A stretch of DNA of 21,732 bases from Leucobacter sp. UBA1945 (GCA_002336855.1 DDEV01000121.1:425-22156), one strand, 5' to 3'; positions 10,639 through 18,908 are shown, counted from the stretch's first letter. Numbers and translations are program-made. Notes: generated by a model from the sequence alone, not told the origin.

Positions 10639-10671
10639 TCGTTTAGCGATCTATTTCTATCGTTAAACGAT
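10638..10671. promoter_or_regulatory. twin palindromic operators of the DUF2975-Xre pair
   Basis: ATCGTTTAGCGAT (10638-10650) and ATCGTTAAACGAT (10659-10671) are two copies of a 13-bp palindrome with consensus ATCGTTWARCGAT. Their centres are 21 bp apart, two helical turns, so two dimers could bind on one face of the DNA. They flank the start of the DUF2975 gene. They are most likely sites for the Xre-type regulator encoded in the same operon. Confidence 0.7.
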
Positions 10672-10892
10672 ATACACTGCAGCTCTCCACGCAAGCCATC
10701 GGCGCCAGCCTTTTTCCCGGCCCACGCAGAAAACCGCTGCCCACATTAATCACATTCACCACCCAGCCCGCTCCAATACTTGCGAGCATCGGCCGCCTTC
10801 GGTAACGACTGGGTAACGATACGTCAATGAAGTAATACCTGATCAGAAGCAATTTACTTACTTCTTCGCGCCCAAGATCGACGCTGCTCACC

Positions 10893-10922
10893 TTGATATG
10901 TGCAATACAACCTTGCTAGCGT
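10893..10922 (+). promoter_or_regulatory. candidate proVWX promoter
   Basis: TTGATA at 10893-10898, an 18-base spacer and TAGCGT at 10917-10922 form a reasonable housekeeping-type promoter. Initiation would fall near 10929, giving a 5' leader of about 220 bases before the proV start. It is the best match found by eye in this gap. Confidence 0.45.
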
Positions 10923-11048
10923 CGAAGGTAGCGATGAGTGCGGTTCTCACATTCATGTGCTGATTCTGCAGGAAATGTTCGCGCCGAAAGATGGTGCACG
11001 ACGCAGGTCAGTGGAATGCGAGTGAACCGCCCCCGCAATACATAATCG

Positions 11049-11121
11049 GGCCTTTTGAGAGGCCACCCGGTCAGCGGTGCCATTTTGGCATCGCAGCCCG
11101 GCGCGCTGTTTTGGCGCGCCG
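11049..11121 (+). other. three consecutive hairpins in the proV 5' leader
   Basis: Hairpin A pairs GGCCT 11049-11053 with AGGCC 11060-11064. Hairpin B is a 9-bp stem, GCGGTGCCA 11074-11082 with TGGCATCGC 11086-11094, and a TTT loop. Hairpin C is an 8-bp GC stem, 11099-11106 with 11114-11121, ending 20 bases before the proV ribosome site AGGAG (11142-11146). I do not recognise a known riboswitch class. Confidence 0.55.
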
Positions 11122-11152
11122 TATTGCCAGGAGAACTACAAAGGAGCGAAGC

Positions 11153-12508
11153 GTGAGCTTACCCACTGCCCAGACAGAGGTGCGCCCCGGCGCGCCCGAC
11201 ATGAGAGCGAGACCGGCAGTCGCGGTGAGCGGCGCGTACAAAGTTTTTGGCAAACGACCAAAGGAAGCTGTGGCGAAACTCCGGGCTGGCGCGAGCCGCG
11301 ACGACGTCAAAGCGCTTGGCACCGCCGCGGTGATCGACGCTTCGTTCGAAGTTCGGCAGGGCGAGATCTTCGTGGTGATGGGGCTGTCGGGTTCGGGCAA
11401 GTCGACCCTCATTCGAATGCTCAACGGCCTCAACTCGACTACCGACGGCTCAATCACCGTGCTCGGCGAAGAGGTCGTCGGCCGCGACGCGAAAGACCTG
11501 CGCGAATTGCGGCGTCGCAGTATGTCGATGGTGTTTCAGCACTTCGCGCTGCTCCCCCACCGTACGGTGATCGAGAACGTCGCCTACGGCCTCGAACTGC
11601 AAGGAGCGCCGGGGGCGGATCGGCTCGATCGAGCACGCCACTGGCTCGAGCGGGTCGGCTTGGCCGGGTGGGAGCAGAGCCTGCCAAGCGAGCTCTCCGG
11701 CGGAATGCAGCAGCGCGTCGGCATCGCGAGGGCGCTCGCCGCCGATACCGACGTGCTACTCATGGACGAGGCGTTCTCCGCGCTCGACCCCCTGATCAGA
11801 CGCGAGATGCAAGAACAACTCGTCGAGTTGCAACAAGAGCTCGGCAAGACCATCGTCTTCATCACCCACGACCTCAACGAGGCCATGTTTCTCGGTGACC
11901 GCATCGCCGTGATGCGCGACGGTCGCATCGTGCAGATCGGTACGCCCAACGAGATTCTCACCGATCCAGCTAACGACTACGTCTCGCAGTTCGTGCAAGA
12001 CGTAGACCGCGCCAGGGTGCTCACCGCAGCCGACGTCATGGAGCCACCACACGCCGTCGTGTTCGCCTCGGCTGGCCCCCGCACTGCACTTCGTCTGATG
12101 CGCGACCAGCAGACCTCGGCCTGCTTCGTCACCACCTCGAATCGCAAACTGCTCGGAGTGGTGCGCGACAAAGACGTGCTGCGTCAGGTGCGCGAAGGCA
12201 GCACCGACCTGACCGAACGACTGCGCCCAGCGCCCGGCGTGGTGCAAAAGGATCAGCTCATCGCAGATCTCTTCGAGCTCGCCGTCGAGAGCCATCTTCC
12301 GGTCGCAGTCACAGATGAACAGGATCGCCTGATCGGCGTCGTGCCGCGTGTCACACTGCTCGCAGCCTTGGCCGACCTTCCCACCACGACGACCGAGATC
12401 CCGATCATCGAGCCAACACCGGACGTTTCTGCGGCGGCGATTACCGAGGCCCTGAACGGTGCCGCGCCCGAAGCCGAAGCCGACGATGAGAAGGAGTGCC
12501 CGCGATGA
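11153..12508 (+). CDS. proV: Glycine betaine/osmoprotectant ABC transporter ATP-binding protein
   Basis: This 451-residue ATPase subunit powers uptake of compatible solutes such as glycine betaine or proline betaine. Walker A is GLSGSGKST (residues 77-85), the ABC signature is LSGGMQQR (181-188), and Walker B ends in MDEAFSALD (204-212). An N-terminal extension before Walker A, as in ProV/OpuAA proteins, is present. Two CBS domains follow from about residue 290 to 410; in OpuA-type systems these sense ionic strength. The C-terminal ~45 residues are acidic. The GTG at 11153 is chosen because AGGAG lies six bases upstream; an AGGAGA at 11129 is too far. The ATGA overlap with the next gene points to one proVWX operon. 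Confidence 0.95.
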   Translation: MSLPTAQTEVRPGAPDMRARPAVAVSGAYKVFGKRPKEAVAKLRAGASRDDVKALGTAAVIDASFEVRQGEIFVVMGLSGSGKSTLIRMLNGLNSTTDGSITVLGEEVVGRDAKDLRELRRRSMSMVFQHFALLPHRTVIENVAYGLELQGAPGADRLDRARHWLERVGLAGWEQSLPSELSGGMQQRVGIARALAADTDVLLMDEAFSALDPLIRREMQEQLVELQQELGKTIVFITHDLNEAMFLGDRIAVMRDGRIVQIGTPNEILTDPANDYVSQFVQDVDRARVLTAADVMEPPHAVVFASAGPRTALRLMRDQQTSACFVTTSNRKLLGVVRDKDVLRQVREGSTDLTERLRPAPGVVQKDQLIADLFELAVESHLPVAVTDEQDRLIGVVPRVTLLAALADLPTTTTEIPIIEPTPDVSAAAITEALNGAAPEAEADDEKECPR

Positions 12509-13395
12509 ACCCCGAACTGCCCCGCCTGCCACTGGGCGATTGGGTGAAAGTCGCACTCGATTGGTTCCAGTCGAACTTCGAGTGGTTGCTCGATTTCTTC
12601 ACCATCGTGTTCAAGGGCTCCGTCGAGGGTCTCGTGAGCGTGCTCGTCGCGGTGCCCTACCCCGCGTTGATTGTCGTGTTTGCCCTGGTCGGCTGGCTCG
12701 TTCGCTCTTGGAAGCTCGCTGTGGGAACCGTACTCGGATTCCTGCTGATCGTGCTCATGGGATTCTGGGAGAATGCGATGCAGACGCTCAGTATGGTGAT
12801 CGTCTCGACCGTCGTTTCGATTATCATCGCGATCCCGCTCGGCATACTCGCAGCGAGAAATGATCGTTTCAGCGCATTCATCAAGCCGGTGCTCGACTTC
12901 ATGCAAACGATGCCAGCGTTCGTGTGGCTGATCCCGGCCGTGCTCTTCTTCAGTATCGGCTTCGCGCCAGGCGTGTTCGCGACGATTATCTTCGCGATGC
13001 CGCCAGGCGTGCGTTTCACCGAGCTCGGAATTCGCGGCGTCGACGCCGAGACGGTTGAGGCCGGGTACGCTTTCGGTGCAACGCCAGGTCAGATCTTGCG
13101 CGGGATCCAGCTGCCCCTTGCCATGCCGACCATCATGGCTGGCATCAACCAGGTCATCATGCTCTCACTCTCGATGGTGGTGCTCGCGGGCATCGTCGGT
13201 GCCAATGGCCTCGGCAAGGATGTCGTGACCGCGGTATCTACCGCCCGCGTGGGGCTCGGTGTCGAAGCTGGACTGAGCATCGTCGTCATCGCGATCTTCC
13301 TCGACCGCGTGACGGCGGCGCTCGGAAACCCGGCCGAATACCCCCAGTCTCTGCTCGGCGCGCGCCGCCGCAGAAAGAAGCTCGCCCGTGCCTGA
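12505..13395 (+). CDS. proW: Glycine betaine/osmoprotectant ABC transporter permease
   Basis: This is a 296-residue inner-membrane permease with roughly six or seven hydrophobic segments. The binding-protein-dependent transport signature that contacts the ATPase is visible in the second half (ELGIRGVDAETVEAGYAFGATPGQILRGIQLP, residues about 173-204). MQTMPAFVWLIPAVLFF is characteristic of ProW/OpuAB. The ATG at 12505 overlaps the proV stop by four bases (ATGA) and has AAGGAG about eight bases upstream. The overlap implies translational coupling and fixed stoichiometry with ProV. It partners the downstream lipoprotein ProX. Confidence 0.95.
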   Translation: MNPELPRLPLGDWVKVALDWFQSNFEWLLDFFTIVFKGSVEGLVSVLVAVPYPALIVVFALVGWLVRSWKLAVGTVLGFLLIVLMGFWENAMQTLSMVIVSTVVSIIIAIPLGILAARNDRFSAFIKPVLDFMQTMPAFVWLIPAVLFFSIGFAPGVFATIIFAMPPGVRFTELGIRGVDAETVEAGYAFGATPGQILRGIQLPLAMPTIMAGINQVIMLSLSMVVLAGIVGANGLGKDVVTAVSTARVGLGVEAGLSIVVIAIFLDRVTAALGNPAEYPQSLLGARRRRKKLARA

Positions 13396-13462
13396 CGGCC
13401 GACACACCTCGGCGAGACCTCACCCAATCACAGTGCACCCGCACTGGACGAAAGGAACCCCA

Positions 13463-14362
13463 ATGAAGAAGCTAAGACTCACCGGTGTGCTCGCACTCGG
13501 AGCGGCGGCGAGCCTCTTGCTGGCCGGCTGCGCAAGCGGAAGCGAGCCAGAAGGCGGCGCAGCGGGCGACACCATCACGCTCGGTTTCATCCCGTCATGG
13601 ACCGACGGTTTGAGCACCGCGTACCTGCTCGCAAACCAGCTCGAGCAGCTCGGCTACGACGTCGAGATGGAAGAACTCACCGAAGCAGGTGTGCTGTACG
13701 CGGGCCTCTCGAAGGGCGACATCGACATCTATCCCTCGGCATGGTCCGAAGTCACTCACGCCGAATACATGGCCGAGTTCGGTTCAGAGATCGAGGATCT
13801 CGGCGCCTACTACGACAACGCCAGCCTGACGATCGCCGTTCCCAGCTACACCGACATCGAATCGCTTGATGAGCTCGCTGCGAACGCCGACAAGTTCGGC
13901 GGCGAGATCATCGGTATCGAACCGGGAGCCGGTCTCACGGGAGTCGCGCAGGACTCGATGATGCCCGCCTACGGCCTTGACGGGAAGTACGAACTCATCA
14001 CTTCTTCGACCGCGACCATGCTCACCGAGCTCGGCAGCGCGATCGACAAGAAGGAGGATATCGTTGTCACTCTTTGGCGTCCGTTCTGGGCCTACAACGA
14101 GTACGACGTGAAGGATCTGAAGGACCCGCTTGGCGCAATGGGCGAGTCCGAGGCTCTGCACTTTCTCGGAAAGAAGGGCTTCGCAGAACAGTACCCTGAC
14201 ATCGCCGAGCTCATCGCCGGCATCAAGCTCGACGACGCAGCCTACGGCTCGCTCGAGGGGCTCGTCACGGGTGGTGACTACGAGGACGACCCCGCGGGGG
14301 CAGTCACTGCCTGGATCGCAGAGAATCCAGATGCGTTCTCAACGCTGATCGCAGCGAAGTAG
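13463..14362 (+). CDS. proX: Glycine betaine/osmoprotectant-binding lipoprotein
   Basis: This 299-residue substrate-binding protein belongs to the OpuAC type. The signal peptide ends in the lipobox LLAGC with the lipidated cysteine at residue 23, so the mature protein is anchored to the outer face of the membrane. Aromatic segments typical of the betaine cage are visible: FIPSWTDG, YPSAWSEV and LWRPFWAYNEY. The ATG at 13463 has AAGGA at suitable spacing and gives a normal signal peptide; an in-frame GTG at 13388 would add a hydrophilic tail and is rejected. It is the last gene of the operon and is followed by a strong palindromic terminator. Confidence 0.95.
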   Translation: MKKLRLTGVLALGAAASLLLAGCASGSEPEGGAAGDTITLGFIPSWTDGLSTAYLLANQLEQLGYDVEMEELTEAGVLYAGLSKGDIDIYPSAWSEVTHAEYMAEFGSEIEDLGAYYDNASLTIAVPSYTDIESLDELAANADKFGGEIIGIEPGAGLTGVAQDSMMPAYGLDGKYELITSSTATMLTELGSAIDKKEDIVVTLWRPFWAYNEYDVKDLKDPLGAMGESEALHFLGKKGFAEQYPDIAELIAGIKLDDAAYGSLEGLVTGGDYEDDPAGAVTAWIAENPDAFSTLIAAK

Positions 14363-14368
14363 CGGCCA

Positions 14369-14398
14369 GGTCGGCGACCCTCATGAGGGTCGCCGACC
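14369..14398. terminator. perfect 30-nt palindrome between proX and the DUF3054 gene
   Basis: Bases 14369-14383 are the exact reverse complement of 14384-14398, giving a GC-rich stem of 13 bp with a CATG loop. It lies between convergent genes, six bases after the proX stop and two bases from the DUF3054 stop. It lacks a T-tract, as is common for terminators in actinobacteria, and can serve both strands. Confidence 0.75.
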
Positions 14399-14400
14399 GC

Positions 14401-14799
14401 TCACCCTTTGCGCAACTTGCGCACGAGAAACACGACGAGACGCCAGCCCACGAGAGCCAGGCCGAGCGTGCCTGTCGCAACCAGCACGAACGGTAGCGGC
14501 GCACCACCTTCGGTGAACGCTACTCGTAGCACCATGCCGAGCACGAGGGTGCCCCACCAAACGGCTAGACCGGTGCGCCCGACTGCAAACGGCCGGCGCC
14601 AAGCAGCCGAAGCCACCCACGCGAACGCGAGAGCAAGCAAAAACGGCCAGGCAGTTTGCCAAAGGCCCGCAATCGTTGCGGCCTCTTCGTGCTGAGAACG
14701 CCCCGCGGCGGCGAAGCCGATCACGCAGATGGTGTCGGCCAGCGCGGCAAGCGCCACGGGCACTGGCCGCGATTGTCTCTCAGCGACGGTCTTAGTCAC
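14401..14799 (-). CDS. DUF3054 membrane protein
   Basis: This 132-residue protein has four hydrophobic segments, at approximately residues 15-32, 45-65, 75-94 and 102-122, and a basic C-terminus (VRKLRKG). It matches the DUF3054 family of small bacterial and archaeal membrane proteins of unknown function. The GTG at 14799 lies inside the nusB end, giving an 8-base overlap and hence probable co-translation with nusB. It converges on proX, with a perfect palindrome between the two stops. Confidence 0.85.
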   Translation of the reverse strand: MTKTVAERQSRPVPVALAALADTICVIGFAAAGRSQHEEAATIAGLWQTAWPFLLALAFAWVASAAWRRPFAVGRTGLAVWWGTLVLGMVLRVAFTEGGAPLPFVLVATGTLGLALVGWRLVVFLVRKLRKG

Positions 14800-15214
14800 T
14801 CTGCTGTGCGTGCAACGCGATCTTGCCGAGCACGCCGTTTACGAAGCGTGCGCTGTCGTCGGTCGAGTACTGCTTGGCGAGCTCGACCGCCTCGTCGATT
14901 GCGACCGCGGCCGGAACCTCTGCATTGTGCAGCAGCTCCCAAGAAGCGAGACGCAACACAGCGCGATCGACGTTCGGCATTCGATCGATCGTCCACCCCT
15001 GCGCGTAGCTCGAGATCAACTCATCGATTTCTTCGCGATGATCGGCGACACCGTCGACGATCTCGCGGGCGTACAGCCACGAAGCAGCGCGATCGGGCTC
15101 CCCGGCCGCGCGCTTCGCCTCTGCTGCGACGATGTGCGCGAGCGATTCGCCGCGCACATCAGCCTGAAACAGCATGTCTAGCGCGCGTTTGCGCGCTTTG
15201 GTACGTGCAGACAA
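14792..15214 (-). CDS. nusB: Transcription antitermination protein NusB
   Basis: This 140-residue all-helical protein works with NusE and other Nus factors in antitermination on rRNA operons. It opens with the conserved Arg/Lys-rich helix SARTKARKRALDMLFQADVRG and ends in DDSARFVNGVLGKIA, the family's closing motif. The TTG at 15214 is chosen because it gives the usual N-terminus and starts eight bases after the efp stop; a GTG at 15250 would add 12 residues and overlap efp by 29 bases. Neither has a clear ribosome site, so coupling to efp is likely. The efp-nusB order is conserved in bacteria. Confidence 0.92.
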   Translation of the reverse strand: MSARTKARKRALDMLFQADVRGESLAHIVAAEAKRAAGEPDRAASWLYAREIVDGVADHREEIDELISSYAQGWTIDRMPNVDRAVLRLASWELLHNAEVPAAVAIDEAVELAKQYSTDDSARFVNGVLGKIALHAQQSD

Positions 15215-15221
15215 CTGAGGA

Positions 15222-15785
15222 TCAGTCGTTGACTCGGCCGAGGTAGTCACCCGTGCGGGTGTCGACCTTGACTCGGGTGCCGGTCTCGAGGAAGAGCGGC
15301 ACCTGAATCTCTGCGCCGGTCTCAACGGTGGCGGGCTTGGTGCCGCCGGTCGAGCGATCGCCCTGCAGGCCTGGCTCGGTGTAGGTCACCTCGAGCACTA
15401 CCGATGCGGGCAGCTCGATGTAGAGGGGCTCGCCCTCGTGCAGCGCGATCTGCACGTCGAGGTTCTCGAGCATGAACTTCGATGCGTCGCCGACGACGGT
15501 GGCCGAAACGGTCAGCTGGTCGTAGTCGCTCTTGTCCATGAAGACGAAGTCGGCGCCATCCTGGTACAGGTACTGGAAGTCGCGACGGTCAACGCTCGCG
15601 GTCTCGATCTTCGCACCGGCGTTGTAGGTCTTGTCGATGATCTTGCCCGAGACGACGTTCTTCTGCTTGGTGCGCACGAACGCACCGCCCTTGCCCGGCT
15701 TCACGTGCTGAAACTCAACCACGCTCCAGAGCTGACCGGCCTCCTTGATTACGGTGCCGTTCTTGATGTCGTTCGAGGTTGCCAT
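15222..15785 (-). CDS. efp: Translation elongation factor P
   Basis: This 187-residue factor enters the ribosomal E site and relieves stalling at consecutive prolines. The three-domain family length is normal. The tip loop of domain I is visible as HVKPGKGGAF with K32 at the functional position, and the C-terminal domain closes with TGTRVKVDTRTGDYLGRVND. The start is the ATG at 15785 with GGAG eight to nine bases before it. It is the first gene of the efp-nusB-DUF3054 unit. TAAGAT at 15848-15843 on the minus strand is a plausible -10 for this operon, without a clear -35. Confidence 0.97.
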   Translation of the reverse strand: MATSNDIKNGTVIKEAGQLWSVVEFQHVKPGKGGAFVRTKQKNVVSGKIIDKTYNAGAKIETASVDRRDFQYLYQDGADFVFMDKSDYDQLTVSATVVGDASKFMLENLDVQIALHEGEPLYIELPASVVLEVTYTEPGLQGDRSTGGTKPATVETGAEIQVPLFLETGTRVKVDTRTGDYLGRVND

Positions 15786-15972
15786 GCGGTGTTACTCCGG
15801 TTCGGGTAGGGAAAAGGATCAAGCGCCAAAGCGCGCCGATCTATCTTACACCGCTTACCCTCTTGCACACTGAACGCCGTGCCCGGCTCATCACGCACGC
15901 CGCGACGCGAGCGTTTGCAGAACATCGACAAAGAATGAGTTCGATAATTGGCAACTACCCTAGGGTCGAATC

Positions 15973-16539
15973 ATGCACATGATCTTCAGAACGCTCTGGC
16001 ACCTGTGGTTCGTCGGCCCTCGCGGCAGCAAGCTTTCATTCACCGATGTGTCTCGCTCGCGGTTTCGGGTGTGGCCCACCGATCTCGACATTCTGAACCA
16101 CATGAACAATGGCAAGTACCTGTCAGTCATGGACATCGGTCGCTTCGACCTGATGCAGCGCAACGGCGTGTGGCAGCTGTTCAAAGACGAGGGCTGGTAC
16201 CCAGTGGTCGTCGGCCAGACCATCTCGTACCGCAAGTCGCTCAACCCGTGGAAGCGCTTTTGGATCGAGTCGAAGATTCTCGGCTATGACGACCAGGCCG
16301 TATACATGGAGCAGCGCTTCGTGCGGCCGGATTCGAAGCATCGGCCAGAGGTGTACGCGAGAGCCTATGTTCGGGCGAGGATCCTGCGCCGCTCTGGCGG
16401 AGTTGTGCCGGTGCCAGAGCTGATCGAGAAGACCGGAGCCAACCCTGACGAACTGTTCGTGCCCGCCGAGGTGCTCGAGTGGGGCCAGATGACGAAGCTG
16501 CCCTCAACGCGTGCCGACGCGGTGAGCACCTGGGAGTAG
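15973..16539 (+). CDS. Acyl-CoA thioesterase-like hot-dog protein (4HBT family)
   Basis: This is a 188-residue protein. The hot-dog thioesterase signature is visible at residues ~30-55: RVWPTDLDILNHMNNGKYLS, then MDIGR, with the Asp/Asn and the long helix expected for FadM-like enzymes. Family members hydrolyse acyl-CoA thioesters; the substrate here is not readable. The first ~20 residues form a short aromatic N-terminus. The ATG at 15973 has no Shine-Dalgarno, but TAGGGT lies exactly six bases upstream, suggesting a leaderless transcript. It converges on rsmB, and the stops are separated by only three bases. Confidence 0.85.
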   Translation: MHMIFRTLWHLWFVGPRGSKLSFTDVSRSRFRVWPTDLDILNHMNNGKYLSVMDIGRFDLMQRNGVWQLFKDEGWYPVVVGQTISYRKSLNPWKRFWIESKILGYDDQAVYMEQRFVRPDSKHRPEVYARAYVRARILRRSGGVVPVPELIEKTGANPDELFVPAEVLEWGQMTKLPSTRADAVSTWE

Positions 16540-16542
16540 GCC

Positions 16543-17985
16543 TCACACGCGCTCGAGCAGCGCGATGAACATCGCGTCGGTGCCGTTGCGGTGCGGCCAG
16601 AGCTGCGCGTGCAGCGCGCCACCAGCAAGATCAAGCTCACCTCGCGAGACCTCGTTCAGCACGCGCTTCGCGTCGATCTCTCGCAGCTCAGAGTGGCGCT
16701 TCAGCAGCCCGTCGAGCACGACCCGGGTCTCGGCGCGATGCGGCGAGCAGGTGACGTAGGCGAGCAGACCGCCCGGGGCAAGATGCGGGACGGCCGCTTC
16801 GAGCAGATCTCCCTGCAGCTCGGTGAGCGCGGGCAGATCGGTCGGTTGTTTTCGCCAGCGCGCCTCGGGCCTGCGACGGAGCGCACCAAGACCCGAGCAG
16901 GGGGCATCGACGAGGATGCGGTCGAATGCTCCCCCGCCGAAGGCATCGTCGTCGCGCCCGTCATGAGAGACGACCTCGACCGTGTCAGGGGTTGCTTCGA
17001 TCGAGCGCCGCACCAGCTGGGCACGGTGCTCGGCGACCTCGTTCGCGCGCACGGTCGCGCCCGAAAGCGCAGCCTCGGCGCCGAGCACCGCCGTCTTGCC
17101 ACCCGGACCCGCACAGAGATCGAGCCAACGCTCCCCCTCGCGCACTGGCCGCGCACGGGTCAGTGCGAGTGCGGCAAGCTGCGAACCCTGATCTTGCACG
17201 CGCACATAGCCGTCTGGGGCGTCGATCGCGTCGAGCGCGCGCGCAGGATCGCCGCCCTCGAGCTCGAGGCCGAGCGGCGATACGCCAGCCACGACAAGCT
17301 CGCGCCCGCGCTCAGGGTCGCTGCCGAGCGCGGCGGCGGTTTCGGCGTCGAGGCCCGCACCGGGCAGCAGCACGAGGTTGACCTTCGGCGGGGTGTTGTC
17401 TGCCTCGAGGAGCGCCTCAAGCTCACTATCGCGGCCCTCGGCCCGCAGCGCGTCACGCAGCGCGCGCACGATCCATGCCGGGTGCGAGCTGCGAGCCGCG
17501 AGCGCCTGGTCGGCGCTATCGGCCTCCTCGTCGATGCGGTCGTTCCACTCGTCGTTCGTCGCGCGCCCGACGCTGCGCAGCACGCCGTTCACGAAGCCGG
17601 CCGCCGCCGGGTTCGCGACTTTGCGCTGCAGCTCGACGCTCTCGTTGACCGCCGCGTGCGACGCAGTGCGCATGGCGAGCAGCTGATGTGCGCCCAGCCG
17701 AAGCACGCGCAACGTTCGTTCGTCGATGCGATCGACCGATCGGCCCGAGGCAAGCTCGAGAATGCGGTCGTAGCGGCCCTGCCCGCGCAGTGTGCCAGCG
17801 ACGAGCTCGGTCGCGAGCGCGGCGTCGCGCCCATCGAGGTTCGCGGCATGAATGCGCGAGGGCAGCGCGAGGTTTGCATAGGCATCACGCTCGTCGACGT
17901 CGCGCAGCACGTCATAGGCGACCAGCCTCGCGGGCGACACCCTGCCGCCACGGCGCTGCGCTCTTGGCGCGCGTTCGCCGCTCAC
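16543..17985 (-). CDS. rsmB: 16S rRNA (cytosine-967-C5)-methyltransferase RsmB
   Basis: This is a 480-residue SAM-dependent methyltransferase that makes m5C967 of 16S rRNA. An N-terminal NusB-like RNA-binding domain (about residues 15-150) is followed by a Rossmann methyltransferase domain with DLCAGPGGKT (SAM binding). The two family cysteines are present: C363 in VDAPCSGLG and C413 in VTCSPHR. The GTG at 17985 overlaps the fmt stop by four bases (GTGA), so fmt-rsmB is one operon. The length is slightly above the usual ~430-450 because of a basic N-terminal extension. Confidence 0.95.
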   Translation of the reverse strand: MSGERAPRAQRRGGRVSPARLVAYDVLRDVDERDAYANLALPSRIHAANLDGRDAALATELVAGTLRGQGRYDRILELASGRSVDRIDERTLRVLRLGAHQLLAMRTASHAAVNESVELQRKVANPAAAGFVNGVLRSVGRATNDEWNDRIDEEADSADQALAARSSHPAWIVRALRDALRAEGRDSELEALLEADNTPPKVNLVLLPGAGLDAETAAALGSDPERGRELVVAGVSPLGLELEGGDPARALDAIDAPDGYVRVQDQGSQLAALALTRARPVREGERWLDLCAGPGGKTAVLGAEAALSGATVRANEVAEHRAQLVRRSIEATPDTVEVVSHDGRDDDAFGGGAFDRILVDAPCSGLGALRRRPEARWRKQPTDLPALTELQGDLLEAAVPHLAPGGLLAYVTCSPHRAETRVVLDGLLKRHSELREIDAKRVLNEVSRGELDLAGGALHAQLWPHRNGTDAMFIALLERV

Positions 17986-18908
17986 GACAGCACCGCCTCT
18001 CCACCGCGGCCCCGCAACCAGTCGGCCCCCGCCATCGCCGCCTTGCCCGCTGGCTGCACGCGCACCAGTTCGAGCGAGGCATCGGCAAGGTCGAGGATCG
18101 CCCGCCCAGATGCCAGTCGCACGGTTCCGGCGATGCGATCCAGCTCGGCTGCTGCTGAATCATCGTTGGTGGCACGCAACTCGAGTATCTTGAGCGGCTG
18201 CTCGTCGTAGTGCACAAACGCACCCGGCTCGGGCGTCACACCTGCCCAGTGCGCGAGCACCGAGGCTGCCGGCAGCGAAAGGTCGAGGCGCCCGTCTGCC
18301 CGTTCGAGCTTGTGGGCGTAGCTCGCCTCGCCTGTCTGTTGCTCGCCCGCTGCCGGATCCTTTTCGAGTGCCTCGATCGCCCGCTGCAGTGCATCGGTAC
18401 CGAACGAGGCCAGCTCGGTGAGCGCCTCACCCGCGCTTGTGCCTGGCGCAAAGTCGCGTGCATCGCGGCTGAGCACCGCGCCCGCATCGAGCGCCGCAAC
18501 CAGGCGAAACACGGTGACCCCGAGGCGCAGTTCGCCGGCCATCAGCGCGCGCTGCACGGGAGCAGCGCCTCGCCAGGCGGGAAGATCGCTGAAGTGCAGA
18601 TTGATCCAGCCGTGCGGCGGCAGCGAGAGCAGAGGCTCGCGCACGAGACCGCCGTAGGCGACGATCACGCCGAGTTCGGCGCCGAGCCCTCGAGCCCATT
18701 CGGTTGCGGCCTCGTCGAGCCGGTTCGCCTTGTAGATGGGCAGACCGAGTTCGCTCGCCGCCCGCGCAACCGGCGACGGAGTGAGCACGCGCTTACGGCC
18801 GAGCGGGGCGTCGTCGCGGGTGAGCACGCCTACGATCTCGTGCTGTGCGGCGAGCCGCCGCAGGCTGGGCACGGCGAACTCTGGGGTTCCGGCGAAGACA
18901 ATGCGCAT
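17982..18908 (-). CDS. fmt: Methionyl-tRNA formyltransferase
   Basis: This 308-residue enzyme formylates the initiator Met-tRNA using 10-formyl-tetrahydrofolate. The N-terminal domain begins MRIVFAGTPEFAVPSL, and the catalytic residues N103 and H105 (INLHFSDLPAWRGAAPVQRA) and D141 (LDAGAV) are present. The C-terminal OB-like domain follows from about residue 205. The start is the ATG at 18908. Upstream there is only a weak GAGAA ribosome site. In most actinobacteria fmt directly follows priA on the same strand; here a plus-strand trpB/LysE unit lies between them. Confidence 0.96.
   Translation of the reverse strand: MRIVFAGTPEFAVPSLRRLAAQHEIVGVLTRDDAPLGRKRVLTPSPVARAASELGLPIYKANRLDEAATEWARGLGAELGVIVAYGGLVREPLLSLPPHGWINLHFSDLPAWRGAAPVQRALMAGELRLGVTVFRLVAALDAGAVLSRDARDFAPGTSAGEALTELASFGTDALQRAIEALEKDPAAGEQQTGEASYAHKLERADGRLDLSLPAASVLAHWAGVTPEPGAFVHYDEQPLKILELRATNDDSAAAELDRIAGTVRLASGRAILDLADASLELVRVQPAGKAAMAGADWLRGRGGEAVLS

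Larger units (their letters stand above)
10672..11152. other. long intergenic region between the DUF2975 gene and proV
   Basis: I see no convincing gene here. The left part (about 10740-10990) is clearly lower in GC than its surroundings. It carries a direct repeat, GGTAACGA at 10801-10808 and 10812-10819 (11-bp period), and a small palindrome, CACATTCATGTG, near 10949-10960. The right part holds the proV promoter and a leader with three hairpins, listed separately. Confidence 0.6.

Noticed and set aside
10643..10891. 82-codon minus-strand frame in the DUF2975/proV gap
   Set aside because: It has no ribosome site, reads through both palindromic operators and resembles no protein. It is best seen as chance.
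10975..11025. 16-residue upstream frame in the proV leader (MFAPKDGARRRSVECE)
   Set aside because: AGGA is directly against the ATG, too close to act as a ribosome site, and no biased codon run is present.
10929..11152. Possible c-di-AMP (ydaO) or other known riboswitch before proV
   Set aside because: The conserved segments I remember for these classes could not be found. Only unclassified hairpins are supported.
16591..18210. 539-codon open frame on the plus strand opposite rsmB and fmt
   Set aside because: It crosses two conserved minus-strand genes and their GTGA junction and shows no protein family features.
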